64,000 nucleotides of DNA from Ancylomarina sp963977525 (GTDB lineage Bacteria > Bacteroidota > Bacteroidia > Bacteroidales > Marinifilaceae), in NCBI GenBank assembly GCA_963977525.1, contig CAXBPC010000022.1, forward strand, positions 1 to 64,000, in the 5' to 3' direction. Of the stretch, positions 8,145 through 15,232 are shown in pieces. Within the stretch, counting starts at the first letter, position 1, and each line of letters starts with the position of its first letter. The position numbers and the translations under genes are program-made. The notes beneath the pieces were generated by a model. That model searched no databases, was not told the origin of the DNA, and saw nothing but the letters and a program-made list of their open reading frames with translations.

Positions 8145-9521
8145 GTGAAAGGCATATCCTTATATCAACTAAACAATCAAGTTAAATCGCATTTATCCGA
8201 TGCCTTTTCAGATGAGATATGGGTGGTTGCTGAAATATCAGAACTGAGACAAACTCAACCAGGACATTGTTATTTGGAGCTGATTGAAAAAGATGAAAAC
8301 ACCGATCAGATTACGGCTAAAGCTAGGGCTACCATTTGGGCCTATAGCTTTAAAATGCTTAACCCCTATTTTAAAGTAAGCACAGGACAAACACTAAGTT
8401 CTGGCATTAAGGTTTTAATAAAAGTTACGGTTGAATTTCAAGAGATATATGGCTATAGCCTGAATATTAAAGATATTGATCCGACTTATACTTTGGGCGA
8501 TATGGCTCGAAGGAAAAAAGAGACGATTGATAAATTGAAACAAGAAGGCGTATTCGATATGAATCGAGATCTTCTTTTTCCTGAGATACCTAAAACCATC
8601 GCTCTTATTTCGTCGCCAACAGCAGCTGGTTACGAAGATTTTGTAGATCAACTTGAGAATAACCCGCAAGGCTATCAGTTTCATCACAAACTATTCCCTG
8701 CTATTATGCAAGGAAATCAGGCCGAAGACTCAATCATTGAAACACTAGAAAAAATATACGCTTACGAGGATATTTTCGATGTCGTCGTGATTATTCGTGG
8801 TGGTGGTTCAACTTCCGATTTGAATTGTTTCGACAATTACGGTTTGGCTCAAAACATTGCTCAGTTTCCTATACCCATAATTTCAGGGATTGGACATGAG
8901 CGTGACGAAAGCATAGTGGATATGGTTGCGAATGTAAAAGTAAAAACACCTACTGCTGCTGCTGAATATCTAATCGATTGTTTCGAAGAAATCGAATCAT
9001 ATCACGAAGGTTTACAAGAGAATTTCTTAGCTAACGTTCAAGACATTCTAATGGAATCGTCTGATCGACTTCAACAATTATCACAAAAATTCACGCCATT
9101 AGTTCACCAAATTCTTGCAAGCAAGAACAACCAATTGGATATGGCTAGGCAAAGCATTATAGCTTCTGGCAAAAGCCTTTTACGCAATTCGAAACACCAA
9201 CTACAAGCATTCACCTTCGATTTAAAATTGAGCAGTAAGCATCAAATTGATATGGAGCAAATGAATCTAAATCAATTTGTGCTGAAACAAAGAAATGACA
9301 GTCGAAGATTCTTCAATAAACACAAGCATCAGCTTGAACTTTTTGAACAAAGTGCCAAATATGCCGATCCTGAAAATATTCTTAAAAAAGGTTACTCCTT
9401 AACACTTAGCAAGGGGAAAATAGTGAAAGATATCAGCCAACTAAAGGAAGACGATATGATTGAAACCAAATTTGCTAAAGGAAGTATCGAAAGTCAGGTG
9501 AAAAAGATCAAGAAGAAATAG
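8145..9521 (+). CDS. xseA: Exodeoxyribonuclease VII large subunit
   Basis: XseA is the catalytic subunit of exonuclease VII, which degrades single-stranded DNA from both ends to oligonucleotides. An N-terminal OB-fold occupies about residues 1-110. The catalytic core carries the signature IALISSPTAAGYEDFV, then VVIIRGGGSTSDLNCFDNYGLAQNIAQFPIPIISGIGHERDESIVD. A long coiled-coil C-terminal part follows and ends with DPENILKKGYSLTLSKGK. The length, 458 residues, is normal. A GTG codon at 8145 is the best start. It forms an operon with xseB 39 bp downstream. Confidence 0.96.
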   Translation: MKGISLYQLNNQVKSHLSDAFSDEIWVVAEISELRQTQPGHCYLELIEKDENTDQITAKARATIWAYSFKMLNPYFKVSTGQTLSSGIKVLIKVTVEFQEIYGYSLNIKDIDPTYTLGDMARRKKETIDKLKQEGVFDMNRDLLFPEIPKTIALISSPTAAGYEDFVDQLENNPQGYQFHHKLFPAIMQGNQAEDSIIETLEKIYAYEDIFDVVVIIRGGGSTSDLNCFDNYGLAQNIAQFPIPIISGIGHERDESIVDMVANVKVKTPTAAAEYLIDCFEEIESYHEGLQENFLANVQDILMESSDRLQQLSQKFTPLVHQILASKNNQLDMARQSIIASGKSLLRNSKHQLQAFTFDLKLSSKHQIDMEQMNLNQFVLKQRNDSRRFFNKHKHQLELFEQSAKYADPENILKKGYSLTLSKGKIVKDISQLKEDDMIETKFAKGSIESQVKKIKKK

Positions 9522-9560
9522 ACAATTAGTACACAACGTAAAATCTTAAATATAAATACC

Positions 9561-9761
9561 ATGCCTAAAAAGAAAATAAATTACCGCGAAGCTATCACAG
9601 AGATAGAGGAAACGATTCAGGCAATCGAGAATGAAGAATTAGATGTGGATCAACTTTCCGATAAAGTGAAACGCGTGTCTGAGCTTTTGAAAATCTGTAA
9701 AGAAAAATTACACAACACCGAAAAAGAGGTTGAGAACATTTTAAATGAAATGGAAGAGTAA
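9561..9761 (+). CDS. xseB: Exodeoxyribonuclease VII small subunit
   Basis: XseB binds the large subunit in multiple copies and is needed for exonuclease VII activity. The 66-residue all-helical protein shows the expected pattern YREAITEIEETIQAIENEELDVDQLSDKVKRVSELLKICKEKL. It directly follows xseA in the same direction, which is the standard arrangement, so the assignment is secure despite the small size. Confidence 0.95.
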   Translation: MPKKKINYREAITEIEETIQAIENEELDVDQLSDKVKRVSELLKICKEKLHNTEKEVENILNEMEE

Positions 9762-9763
9762 AC

Positions 9764-9795
9764 AATTATGAATTACGGATTATGAATTAGGAATT
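9764..9795 (+). repeat. AT-rich short repeat (TTATGAATTAGGA family)
   Basis: The 42-bp gap between xseB and dacB contains a stretch of AATTATGAATTA-type words. The 13-mer TTATGAATTAGGA at 9780-9792 is identical to one at 4767-4779 in the dnaK upstream region. It looks like a dispersed low-complexity intergenic repeat. Confidence 0.55.
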
Positions 9796-9830
9796 GACGA
9801 AAAATGACCCAAAAATTTACTCACATCATA

Positions 9831-11258
9831 ATGACTCGATTTATTCTAAAATACTTTTTCTTCAGCTACCTCCTTTTGGCATATGTTTCTGTCTTTGCAC
9901 AAAAACCTAGTGCTCAAAAGATAGTTGATAGTTTTGTGGGGCAAGAAATATTTAGATCTGCCAGTATTGGGATTGAGATTCGTGATTTGAAAACGGGTGA
10001 ATTACTTGCTGCGAGTGATTCTGAGAAGAGCTTAACACCGGCTTCAACGCAAAAGTTGATTACAACAGCTACGGCTCTCGAGATTTTAGGATCTGATTTT
10101 CAATTTAAGACCGATGTTTATATAACTGGTAGAATTGATAAGTATGGGAACCTTATGGGGAATCTTATTATTCGGGGTTTTGGAGATCCAACATTAGGGT
10201 CGAAGTATTTTCCTAAAAACAATCGCTTTATTTCAACAGTTTATGCTGAGCTTAAAAAATTAGGCATTCGTCAGATTAATGGTAAGCTAATAGTTGATCG
10301 TTCATATTATCAGAGCACGATTCCTCGTACATGGATTTGGGAAGATATTGGTAATTATTATGGAGCAGTACCTCATCCACTTAGCTATAGAGACAACACC
10401 TATACCCTTCACTTCGATTCAAAGGGCGCTGGTCAATTGACTCAAATCAGGAGGATTAGTAGCAAGCAAGAGGATTTAAAAGTCTCAAATAAGGTAATGA
10501 GTTCTACGATTAACAAAGACCAAGCTTATATTTTTGGTGGGAATACAAGCACTCATAGAATAGTAGAAGGTACTATTCCTCAAAACAGGTCCGATTTTAA
10601 AGTCAAGGGAGCTGTTTCGAAGCCTGAAATGGTTCTACTATCCGATTTAAGAAAAGTGCTTGAAGCTGGAGGCATCCCAGTTAAGGAACACGTATTTAAG
10701 ACTAAAACTCAAAAGACCTTAATACAATTTAATTCACCTCCCCTATCTGATATTGTAGCTTTAACCAATCAAAAAAGCATCAATTTATTTGCAGATCATC
10801 TGCTTTTTCAAATCGGGATAAAGCAAAAAAAAGAAGGTAGTTGGCAGACAGGAATAGATGCTATCAAAGAATTCTGGCAATCGCAGGGAATTGATTCAAA
10901 AAGCTTATTACTTCACGATGGAAGTGGTTTATCTCACTTTAATGCCATCTCTGCTCATACCTTAAATCAGATACTCGTTCATATGAATAAGAGTGTTAAT
11001 TCTGTTGCCTTCCTTAATTCTTTACCAATTGCGGGTAAGAATGGGACACTTAAAAACTTTGGTAAGAATAGCTTACTAGCTGGCACTTTCAAGGCAAAAT
11101 CAGGAAGCATGACAGCTGTAAGATCCTATTCGGGCGTGCTGACAAAGCCCAATGGACAACAATTGGCAATTAGTTTGATAGTAAATAATTACACTTGTAC
11201 CTCAATACAATTGTACCACAAGGTAAAAGCAATGCTTGTCGAATTGGTCAAGAATTAA
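9831..11258 (+). CDS. dacB: D-Ala-D-Ala carboxypeptidase/endopeptidase (PBP4, S13 family)
   Basis: This is a periplasmic serine peptidase that trims or opens peptide cross-links in peptidoglycan. Starting from the ATG at 9831 gives a clean signal peptide (TRFILKYFFFSYLLLAYVSVFAQ) and 475 residues. An upstream ATG at 9804 is possible. The active-site motif is S72-T-Q-K75 (ASTQKLITTATALEILG). The SxN motif appears as SINLFADHLL and the KTG-type motif as KSGSMTAVRSYSG. The large insertion between the first two motifs is typical of S13/PBP4. It may be co-transcribed with xseAB. The array of 41-bp hairpin repeats begins about 90 bp downstream. Confidence 0.92.
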   Translation: MTRFILKYFFFSYLLLAYVSVFAQKPSAQKIVDSFVGQEIFRSASIGIEIRDLKTGELLAASDSEKSLTPASTQKLITTATALEILGSDFQFKTDVYITGRIDKYGNLMGNLIIRGFGDPTLGSKYFPKNNRFISTVYAELKKLGIRQINGKLIVDRSYYQSTIPRTWIWEDIGNYYGAVPHPLSYRDNTYTLHFDSKGAGQLTQIRRISSKQEDLKVSNKVMSSTINKDQAYIFGGNTSTHRIVEGTIPQNRSDFKVKGAVSKPEMVLLSDLRKVLEAGGIPVKEHVFKTKTQKTLIQFNSPPLSDIVALTNQKSINLFADHLLFQIGIKQKKEGSWQTGIDAIKEFWQSQGIDSKSLLLHDGSGLSHFNAISAHTLNQILVHMNKSVNSVAFLNSLPIAGKNGTLKNFGKNSLLAGTFKAKSGSMTAVRSYSGVLTKPNGQQLAISLIVNNYTCTSIQLYHKVKAMLVELVKN

Positions 11259-11345
11259 TCTTCCAAACCATTATTTTCTTCTTGGTTGCGTCTCATACCA
11301 AATTAACATCAAAAACCAATCCGCAGCAGTTTTTACTCTTAAACT

Positions 11346-11590
11346 ACGGTAATTTGACTACCTGCAGCCGTACAGGCAATCAAATTACCGTCGGGCAAGT
11401 ACCTGCAACACTGCAGATGGTCAAATGACGGCCAGGCGAGCACTCGCAGCGGTGCAGGTAATCAAACGATGATAAAACAACGATCTGCAGCCGTGCAGGT
11501 GATCAAACGATGGTCGGGCAAGCACCTGTAGCCGTACAGGTACTCATTTGATGGTTCGGCAACTGCCTGTAGCAAATTTGGGCAAACCAG
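11346..11590. repeat. Array of six degenerate 41-bp hairpin repeats
   Basis: Six copies of a CCTGYA-gccg-TRCAGG type hairpin start at 11361, 11402, 11443, 11484, 11525 and 11566, so each step is exactly 41 bp. Between hairpins runs a semi-conserved linker of the form ATCAAACGATGGTCGGGCAAGC. The best hairpin is ACCTGTA-gccg-TACAGGT at 11524-11541. The first unit is also enclosed by a 12-bp perfect outer stem (11346-11357 with 11380-11391). Copies 3 and 6 are the most decayed. The region is much richer in G+C than its surroundings, is not in a reading frame, and lies between convergent genes. Confidence 0.85.
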
Positions 11591-11675
11591 AACAGCCTAT
11601 TTATAGGGGTTTAAAGATTGATAGGTTGAATATTTACTTGAAGAGATACTATCTCAAGCTTTGTGTCATTCAGAT

Positions 11676-11713
11676 AAAAAAAGCTCCACCGATTCTCATC
11701 AGTGAAGCTTTTT
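11676..11713 (-). terminator. Terminator of the porin-like gene
   Basis: AAAAAGCTTCAC and GTGGAGCTTTTT on the minus strand form a stem with one mismatch around a 12-nt loop, followed by a T run. A T run is also present on the plus strand. Confidence 0.7.
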
Positions 11714-11733
11714 AATATATGATTTTCTGTCTT

Positions 11734-12987
11734 TTAGAAGAAATAATACAAACCAAGCATCACACGGGTATTCGATACCCAATGTGAGTTAATCACTTCA
11801 GCCTTCTCATTAATAGCGCCATCATTAGAATCAGCATAAGCAGCAGCAGTATGTTCAATTTCAAGCTCCAATTTTAGCTTATTGAATTTTTTACTAACTC
11901 GAGGAGAAATACGATATAACTCACCAATATTTGCACCTCTGCTATAAACCATACCAGGAACTACTTTATCATCAGCACCATAATTCTTTGAATAGCCAGC
12001 TAATAAAGCGAATGTATAGTTATTCTTCTGATATGATAAATCAGCCCAGGTTCCCAATACTTTAATTGGTGTATAAGATGCCTCCTGGCTCGTAGCATTT
12101 ATGTTACTTGCAGCATAACCACCCAACATCAACACATCAGTCATATTAGATCCGTAAGTTGCTTGTGCTTTAAAAGTAAGAGGCTTAAAATCTAACTTGA
12201 AATAGCCCATCAAAATCCACGAAGAAAGCGTTTCATCAGCCTTATATCCACTTGGTGTAACCAATGTTGGTTTAATATTTTTAAACTCTGCACTAGCTCC
12301 AATCAGATGCTTTCCTGCATAATAATGTATCTGACCTTGCATGATTGGTAAACCTGAATTTCTTAAATATTCGGTGCTTGACCCTTTAGGACCTGTACTG
12401 ATATGATCTCGCTCGGAAGCTAAAGCTGCCAAAAACTTCCAACTCTTTGTTTTATGAGTTAGACGTATTTGCGGGTTACGAGCAAATGGCTTAAATGGTA
12501 AACCAACATTGGCACCAACTGTAGCTGGAAACGCTTCGGCAACAAAAAGTGGTGACCAAGTTTGACCTACCAATAAAGAAGTCTTACCCCAATCCAAATT
12601 CACAAAAGCATGACGCAAACGCATACCATTCACATCCGAATCTGCATTTCCAATCCAATCAGCTTCTATTAAACCATTGACCTTCGCACCTAAGATATCT
12701 GGTCCTGTTATTTTTGCATTTACACGAGACTGAATAACAGCCATATTGTATACGCCACCTTTGTTAATGTCTTTACCAGAATCATCCAAAAGTTCATCTT
12801 TTGGATATAATAAAATAAAGCCCTCACGTGCACTCACTGTTTGACGCGTATCATATGAAAATAAAGAGTGTAGATAGCCACCAAATTTCACTTTAATAGG
12901 CTTCTGCTCTTCTTTTGATTTTGCAGACAAAAGGCTTGTGCTACAAAAAAACAGAATAAATAAGAATAAATAGTTGTTGCGTTTCAT
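11734..12987 (-). CDS. Porin-like outer-membrane beta-barrel protein
   Basis: The 417-residue protein has a signal peptide (about 1-22). The remainder is beta-strand-like, with alternating hydrophobic residues and a C-terminal aromatic ending (VMLGLYYFF), as outer-membrane barrels have. The segment around residues 90-170 (VNGLIEADWIGN, MRLRHAFVNLDWGKTSLLVGQTWSPLFV) resembles DcaP-like or phosphate-selective-type porins, in which a strand pair is followed by a GQ-W turn. I do not recognise a specific substrate. It is monocistronic, with its own terminator and a TATCTTTG box upstream. Confidence is high for a barrel and low for the specific porin family. Confidence 0.75.
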   Translation of the reverse strand: MKRNNYLFLFILFFCSTSLLSAKSKEEQKPIKVKFGGYLHSLFSYDTRQTVSAREGFILLYPKDELLDDSGKDINKGGVYNMAVIQSRVNAKITGPDILGAKVNGLIEADWIGNADSDVNGMRLRHAFVNLDWGKTSLLVGQTWSPLFVAEAFPATVGANVGLPFKPFARNPQIRLTHKTKSWKFLAALASERDHISTGPKGSSTEYLRNSGLPIMQGQIHYYAGKHLIGASAEFKNIKPTLVTPSGYKADETLSSWILMGYFKLDFKPLTFKAQATYGSNMTDVLMLGGYAASNINATSQEASYTPIKVLGTWADLSYQKNNYTFALLAGYSKNYGADDKVVPGMVYSRGANIGELYRISPRVSKKFNKLKLELEIEHTAAAYADSNDGAINEKAEVINSHWVSNTRVMLGLYYFF

Positions 12988-13015
12988 AGCAATTGCTTAA
13001 AAATTAGATTCGCCG

Positions 13016-13023
13016 CAAAGATA
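13016..13023 (-). promoter_or_regulatory. Probable -7 box of the porin-like gene
   Basis: TATCTTTG on the minus strand, about 29 bp before the start codon, matches TAnnTTTG. No well-spaced TTG was found, so only the -7 element is called. Confidence 0.4.
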
Positions 13024-13127
13024 GGTTTTTTAATAAAAGATGAAAGCGTCAATACAAAAGATATTTCGTCTTTACAAAAAACGATATAAAGGTCTGATTA
13101 ACATCCATAAACCCTTAGTTTACAAAC

Positions 13128-13162
13128 AAAAAAAACCTCCAAAGAATTCAATCCTTAGAGGT
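13128..13162 (-). terminator. Weak terminator of the small barrel gene
   Basis: On the minus strand ACCTC (13162-13158) can pair with GAGGT, with an imperfect inner stem, and is followed by seven T residues. The stem is weak but the position right after the stop codon is apt. Confidence 0.45.
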
Positions 13163-13184
13163 AATAATTAGATCTTATATCAGA

Positions 13185-13772
13185 TTAAAACGAATAGGAT
13201 GCTCCTAACTGAATCACTGAATTATAAGCTTTCCCACCATCTTCAAGAAGTTTTGTAAATCCTCTGTTATATCTTAAATCTAAAGCTAAATCTTCACTTA
13301 CATTAAAAGAAAAGCCTAGGTTTAAGCTAAAATCAACAGTGTTCATAACATCCTTTATATCGTTTGTTTGTTTTTGATCTCCCATCTCAACCTCTTCTTC
13401 TGCTTTCAATAGGAATCCCAATTGTGGCCCAGCATAAAAATGAACTGTATTTGAAGGCCCTAAACGCATTTTAAACAATAAAGGAATATTTAGATAAGAT
13501 GTATTTATCGCTGCACTCACATCAGACATATCTACATCAGCTTTAACTCCCTGCATAGAAATTAATAATTCTGGCTGAAATGAAACAATATCACTAATGG
13601 GTGCATTTAAAAAACCACCAAAATAGAAGCGAGTATTAACTTTATTATCTTCAACATCAGAACCAGTGGTATTTGCAAGATTCAAACCTGCTTTCAAACC
13701 AAACTTAACATCTTGTGCAAAACCATAAGTGGTCATAAAAACACAAGCAATAATTACTAAAACTTTCTTCAT
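13185..13772 (-). CDS. Outer-membrane beta-barrel protein (PorT-like)
   Basis: A 195-residue small barrel of the type widely annotated in Bacteroidota as 'PorT family' or 'outer membrane protein beta-barrel domain'. It has a signal peptide (KKVLVIIACVFMTTYGFAQ). The start KFGLKAGLNLAN is characteristic, as are the internal FYFGGFLNAPISDIVSFQPELLISMQG and the terminal LGASYSF. The specific role is unknown, and the PorT name in this family does not by itself imply type IX secretion. It is a single gene between the porin-like gene and the thiamine operon. Confidence 0.8.
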   Translation of the reverse strand: MKKVLVIIACVFMTTYGFAQDVKFGLKAGLNLANTTGSDVEDNKVNTRFYFGGFLNAPISDIVSFQPELLISMQGVKADVDMSDVSAAINTSYLNIPLLFKMRLGPSNTVHFYAGPQLGFLLKAEEEVEMGDQKQTNDIKDVMNTVDFSLNLGFSFNVSEDLALDLRYNRGFTKLLEDGGKAYNSVIQLGASYSF

Positions 13773-13895
13773 AATATTCCATTTAGGGTTAGTTTATAAT
13801 GACATAAATTTATCCTAATTATTTCACATTATGATCTGTCAAGTTTGTCAAGTTGTAAAAAACCTGAAATTGAATTTGGTATGGACAATCCCGTT

Positions 13896-14516
13896 CTAAT
13901 ACTCCTGATAGATAATTAGAGAATCCCCTTCGAAATCGATACGAAAACTATCGCCCATCGATTCGTTAAGTGTGCCTTGCCAAAGCATTCCGAGCTTTTG
14001 ATTGGTAAGCTCGTATCGTAAGTTAGCTGTGGTTATACTTGTTTCGGATTGTGGAGAGAATATCGATACTTGTTGCCCGATATAAGAATCAATATTACGA
14101 GAGCGAGTTAGAGGCGTGAAAGTCCCATAATCCGTTAGCATCTTTACCTTCATTTTCTTTGTATAAGATGATAAAAGGAAGATGTTACCTATCATATGAT
14201 CGTCACGTTCGCCAGTGGCTCCAACAATTGTAACATCATTGAATTTATTGGCTAAACACCAATTGATTGCTTTGGTTAAATCATTGGTATCCTGATTCGA
14301 AAAATGATGAATGATATCCTTATATTTTCGCTTAAGATCATCGGAAAGGGAATCTAAGTCGCCTACAATAGAATGAGCTTGTATGCCTGCAGTTTCAAGT
14401 TTATTAATTGCACCGTCGCAGCAAACAATAAAGTCGGTTGACTTTAAAATATTCAAAGGAATGTCGTTTGTAGGGAAGCTGCCGTTAGCCAATATAACTG
14501 CTGATCGTGATCTCAT
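13896..14516 (-). CDS. thiN: Thiamine diphosphokinase
   Basis: The enzyme transfers pyrophosphate from ATP to thiamine, giving thiamine diphosphate directly. Signature segments are VILANGSFPT at the N-terminus, FIVCCDGAINKL, the acidic nucleotide site GDLDSL (52-57), QDTNDLTKAINW (75-86) and GATGERDDH (99-107). At 206 residues it is of normal length. It is the last gene of a run on the minus strand (TonB receptor, PnuC/PnuT transporter, this gene) behind a TPP riboswitch, so it should convert imported thiamine to the active cofactor. Confidence 0.95.
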   Translation of the reverse strand: MRSRSAVILANGSFPTNDIPLNILKSTDFIVCCDGAINKLETAGIQAHSIVGDLDSLSDDLKRKYKDIIHHFSNQDTNDLTKAINWCLANKFNDVTIVGATGERDDHMIGNIFLLSSYTKKMKVKMLTDYGTFTPLTRSRNIDSYIGQQVSIFSPQSETSITTANLRYELTNQKLGMLWQGTLNESMGDSFRIDFEGDSLIIYQEY

Positions 14517-14552
14517 TTTTCTGTATTGTAAGGTGATGAATCACAAAAATAG

Positions 14553-15152
14553 CTATTTGCTTTCGATTGCCTCAGCCTTTACCCTATCTTTTTTCCATTG
14601 GAGATAGCCATATAAGGCTAAAACAGTGAACACAGCAAACAGAACAGCTGTTGGGTATAGTTCTTTATAAAAATAGAGGCCCATTGAAACGGCATCGACA
14701 AGTACCCAAACCAACCATTGTTCAAGTATCTTTCTCGCTAGCATCCAAGTGGCAACAATACTTAAGGCAGTTGTGAAAGCATCCCAGTATGGTAGAGGAG
14801 AATCGGTATAGTTCACCAATATAAAGGATATGGCAATGTAGATAAACAAACTAGCCAATAGTAGTTTAAAAAATAAAGGCATTCTTAAGCTACTTACAGT
14901 CAATTCTTCTTCATTCTGGCTATTTGATCTAGACCAATGAAACCAACCGTAAACACTAATAAATACATAGTAAAATTGGAGTCCCATATCGGCATAAAAC
15001 TTAGCCATGAAAAACACATAGATATACATCAGAGCAGAAAACAAACCTACTGGCCAAAGCCACTTGCTCTGCTTTATTTCAAAGTATAAGAATATGAAAC
15101 CTGAAAGCGTTCCTATTATCTCAACAATATTTGTACTTATCCAATCTAGCAT
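14553..15152 (-). CDS. pnuT: PnuC-family transporter, probably thiamine-specific (PnuT)
   Basis: An inner-membrane vitamin permease with about seven hydrophobic segments. The PnuC-family signature is seen in WLWPVGLFSALMYIYVFF, GLQFYYVFISVYGWFHW and WLVWVLVDAVSMGLYFYKELY. PnuC proteins usually carry nicotinamide riboside. The thiamine-carrying branch, PnuT, is found in TPP-riboswitch operons together with thiamine pyrophosphokinase, as here, so thiamine is the inferred substrate. The ATG at 15152 (MLDWIS) is preferred over a TTG seven codons upstream. The protein is 199 residues. It is followed by thiN after 36 bp. Confidence 0.88.
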   Translation of the reverse strand: MLDWISTNIVEIIGTLSGFIFLYFEIKQSKWLWPVGLFSALMYIYVFFMAKFYADMGLQFYYVFISVYGWFHWSRSNSQNEEELTVSSLRMPLFFKLLLASLFIYIAISFILVNYTDSPLPYWDAFTTALSIVATWMLARKILEQWLVWVLVDAVSMGLYFYKELYPTAVLFAVFTVLALYGYLQWKKDRVKAEAIESK

Positions 15153-15232
15153 TGTGTTTTTATAAAATACCAAGCTGAAAGAAGACTCCCAGCCTGGTAA
15201 AACTACATACTTAATAATTAATCTTGTATTTA

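Larger units (their letters stand above)
11259..11733. other. 475-bp intergenic region holding a repeat array and a terminator
   Basis: The first 85 bp after dacB show no clear structure. Positions 11346-11590 hold the 41-bp-period hairpin array described separately. After it come small palindromes (CCTATTTATAGG near 11598 and GAGAT/ATCTC near 11646) and the terminator of the porin-like gene. No credible gene was found. Confidence 0.7.

Noticed and set aside
11195..11428. Frame overlapping the end of dacB and the repeat array
   Set aside because: It is in another frame of dacB and then enters the 41-bp repeats, whose period is not a multiple of three.
11346..11590. CRISPR array
   Set aside because: The repeats are degenerate, the linkers are related to each other rather than unique, and no cas genes are present.
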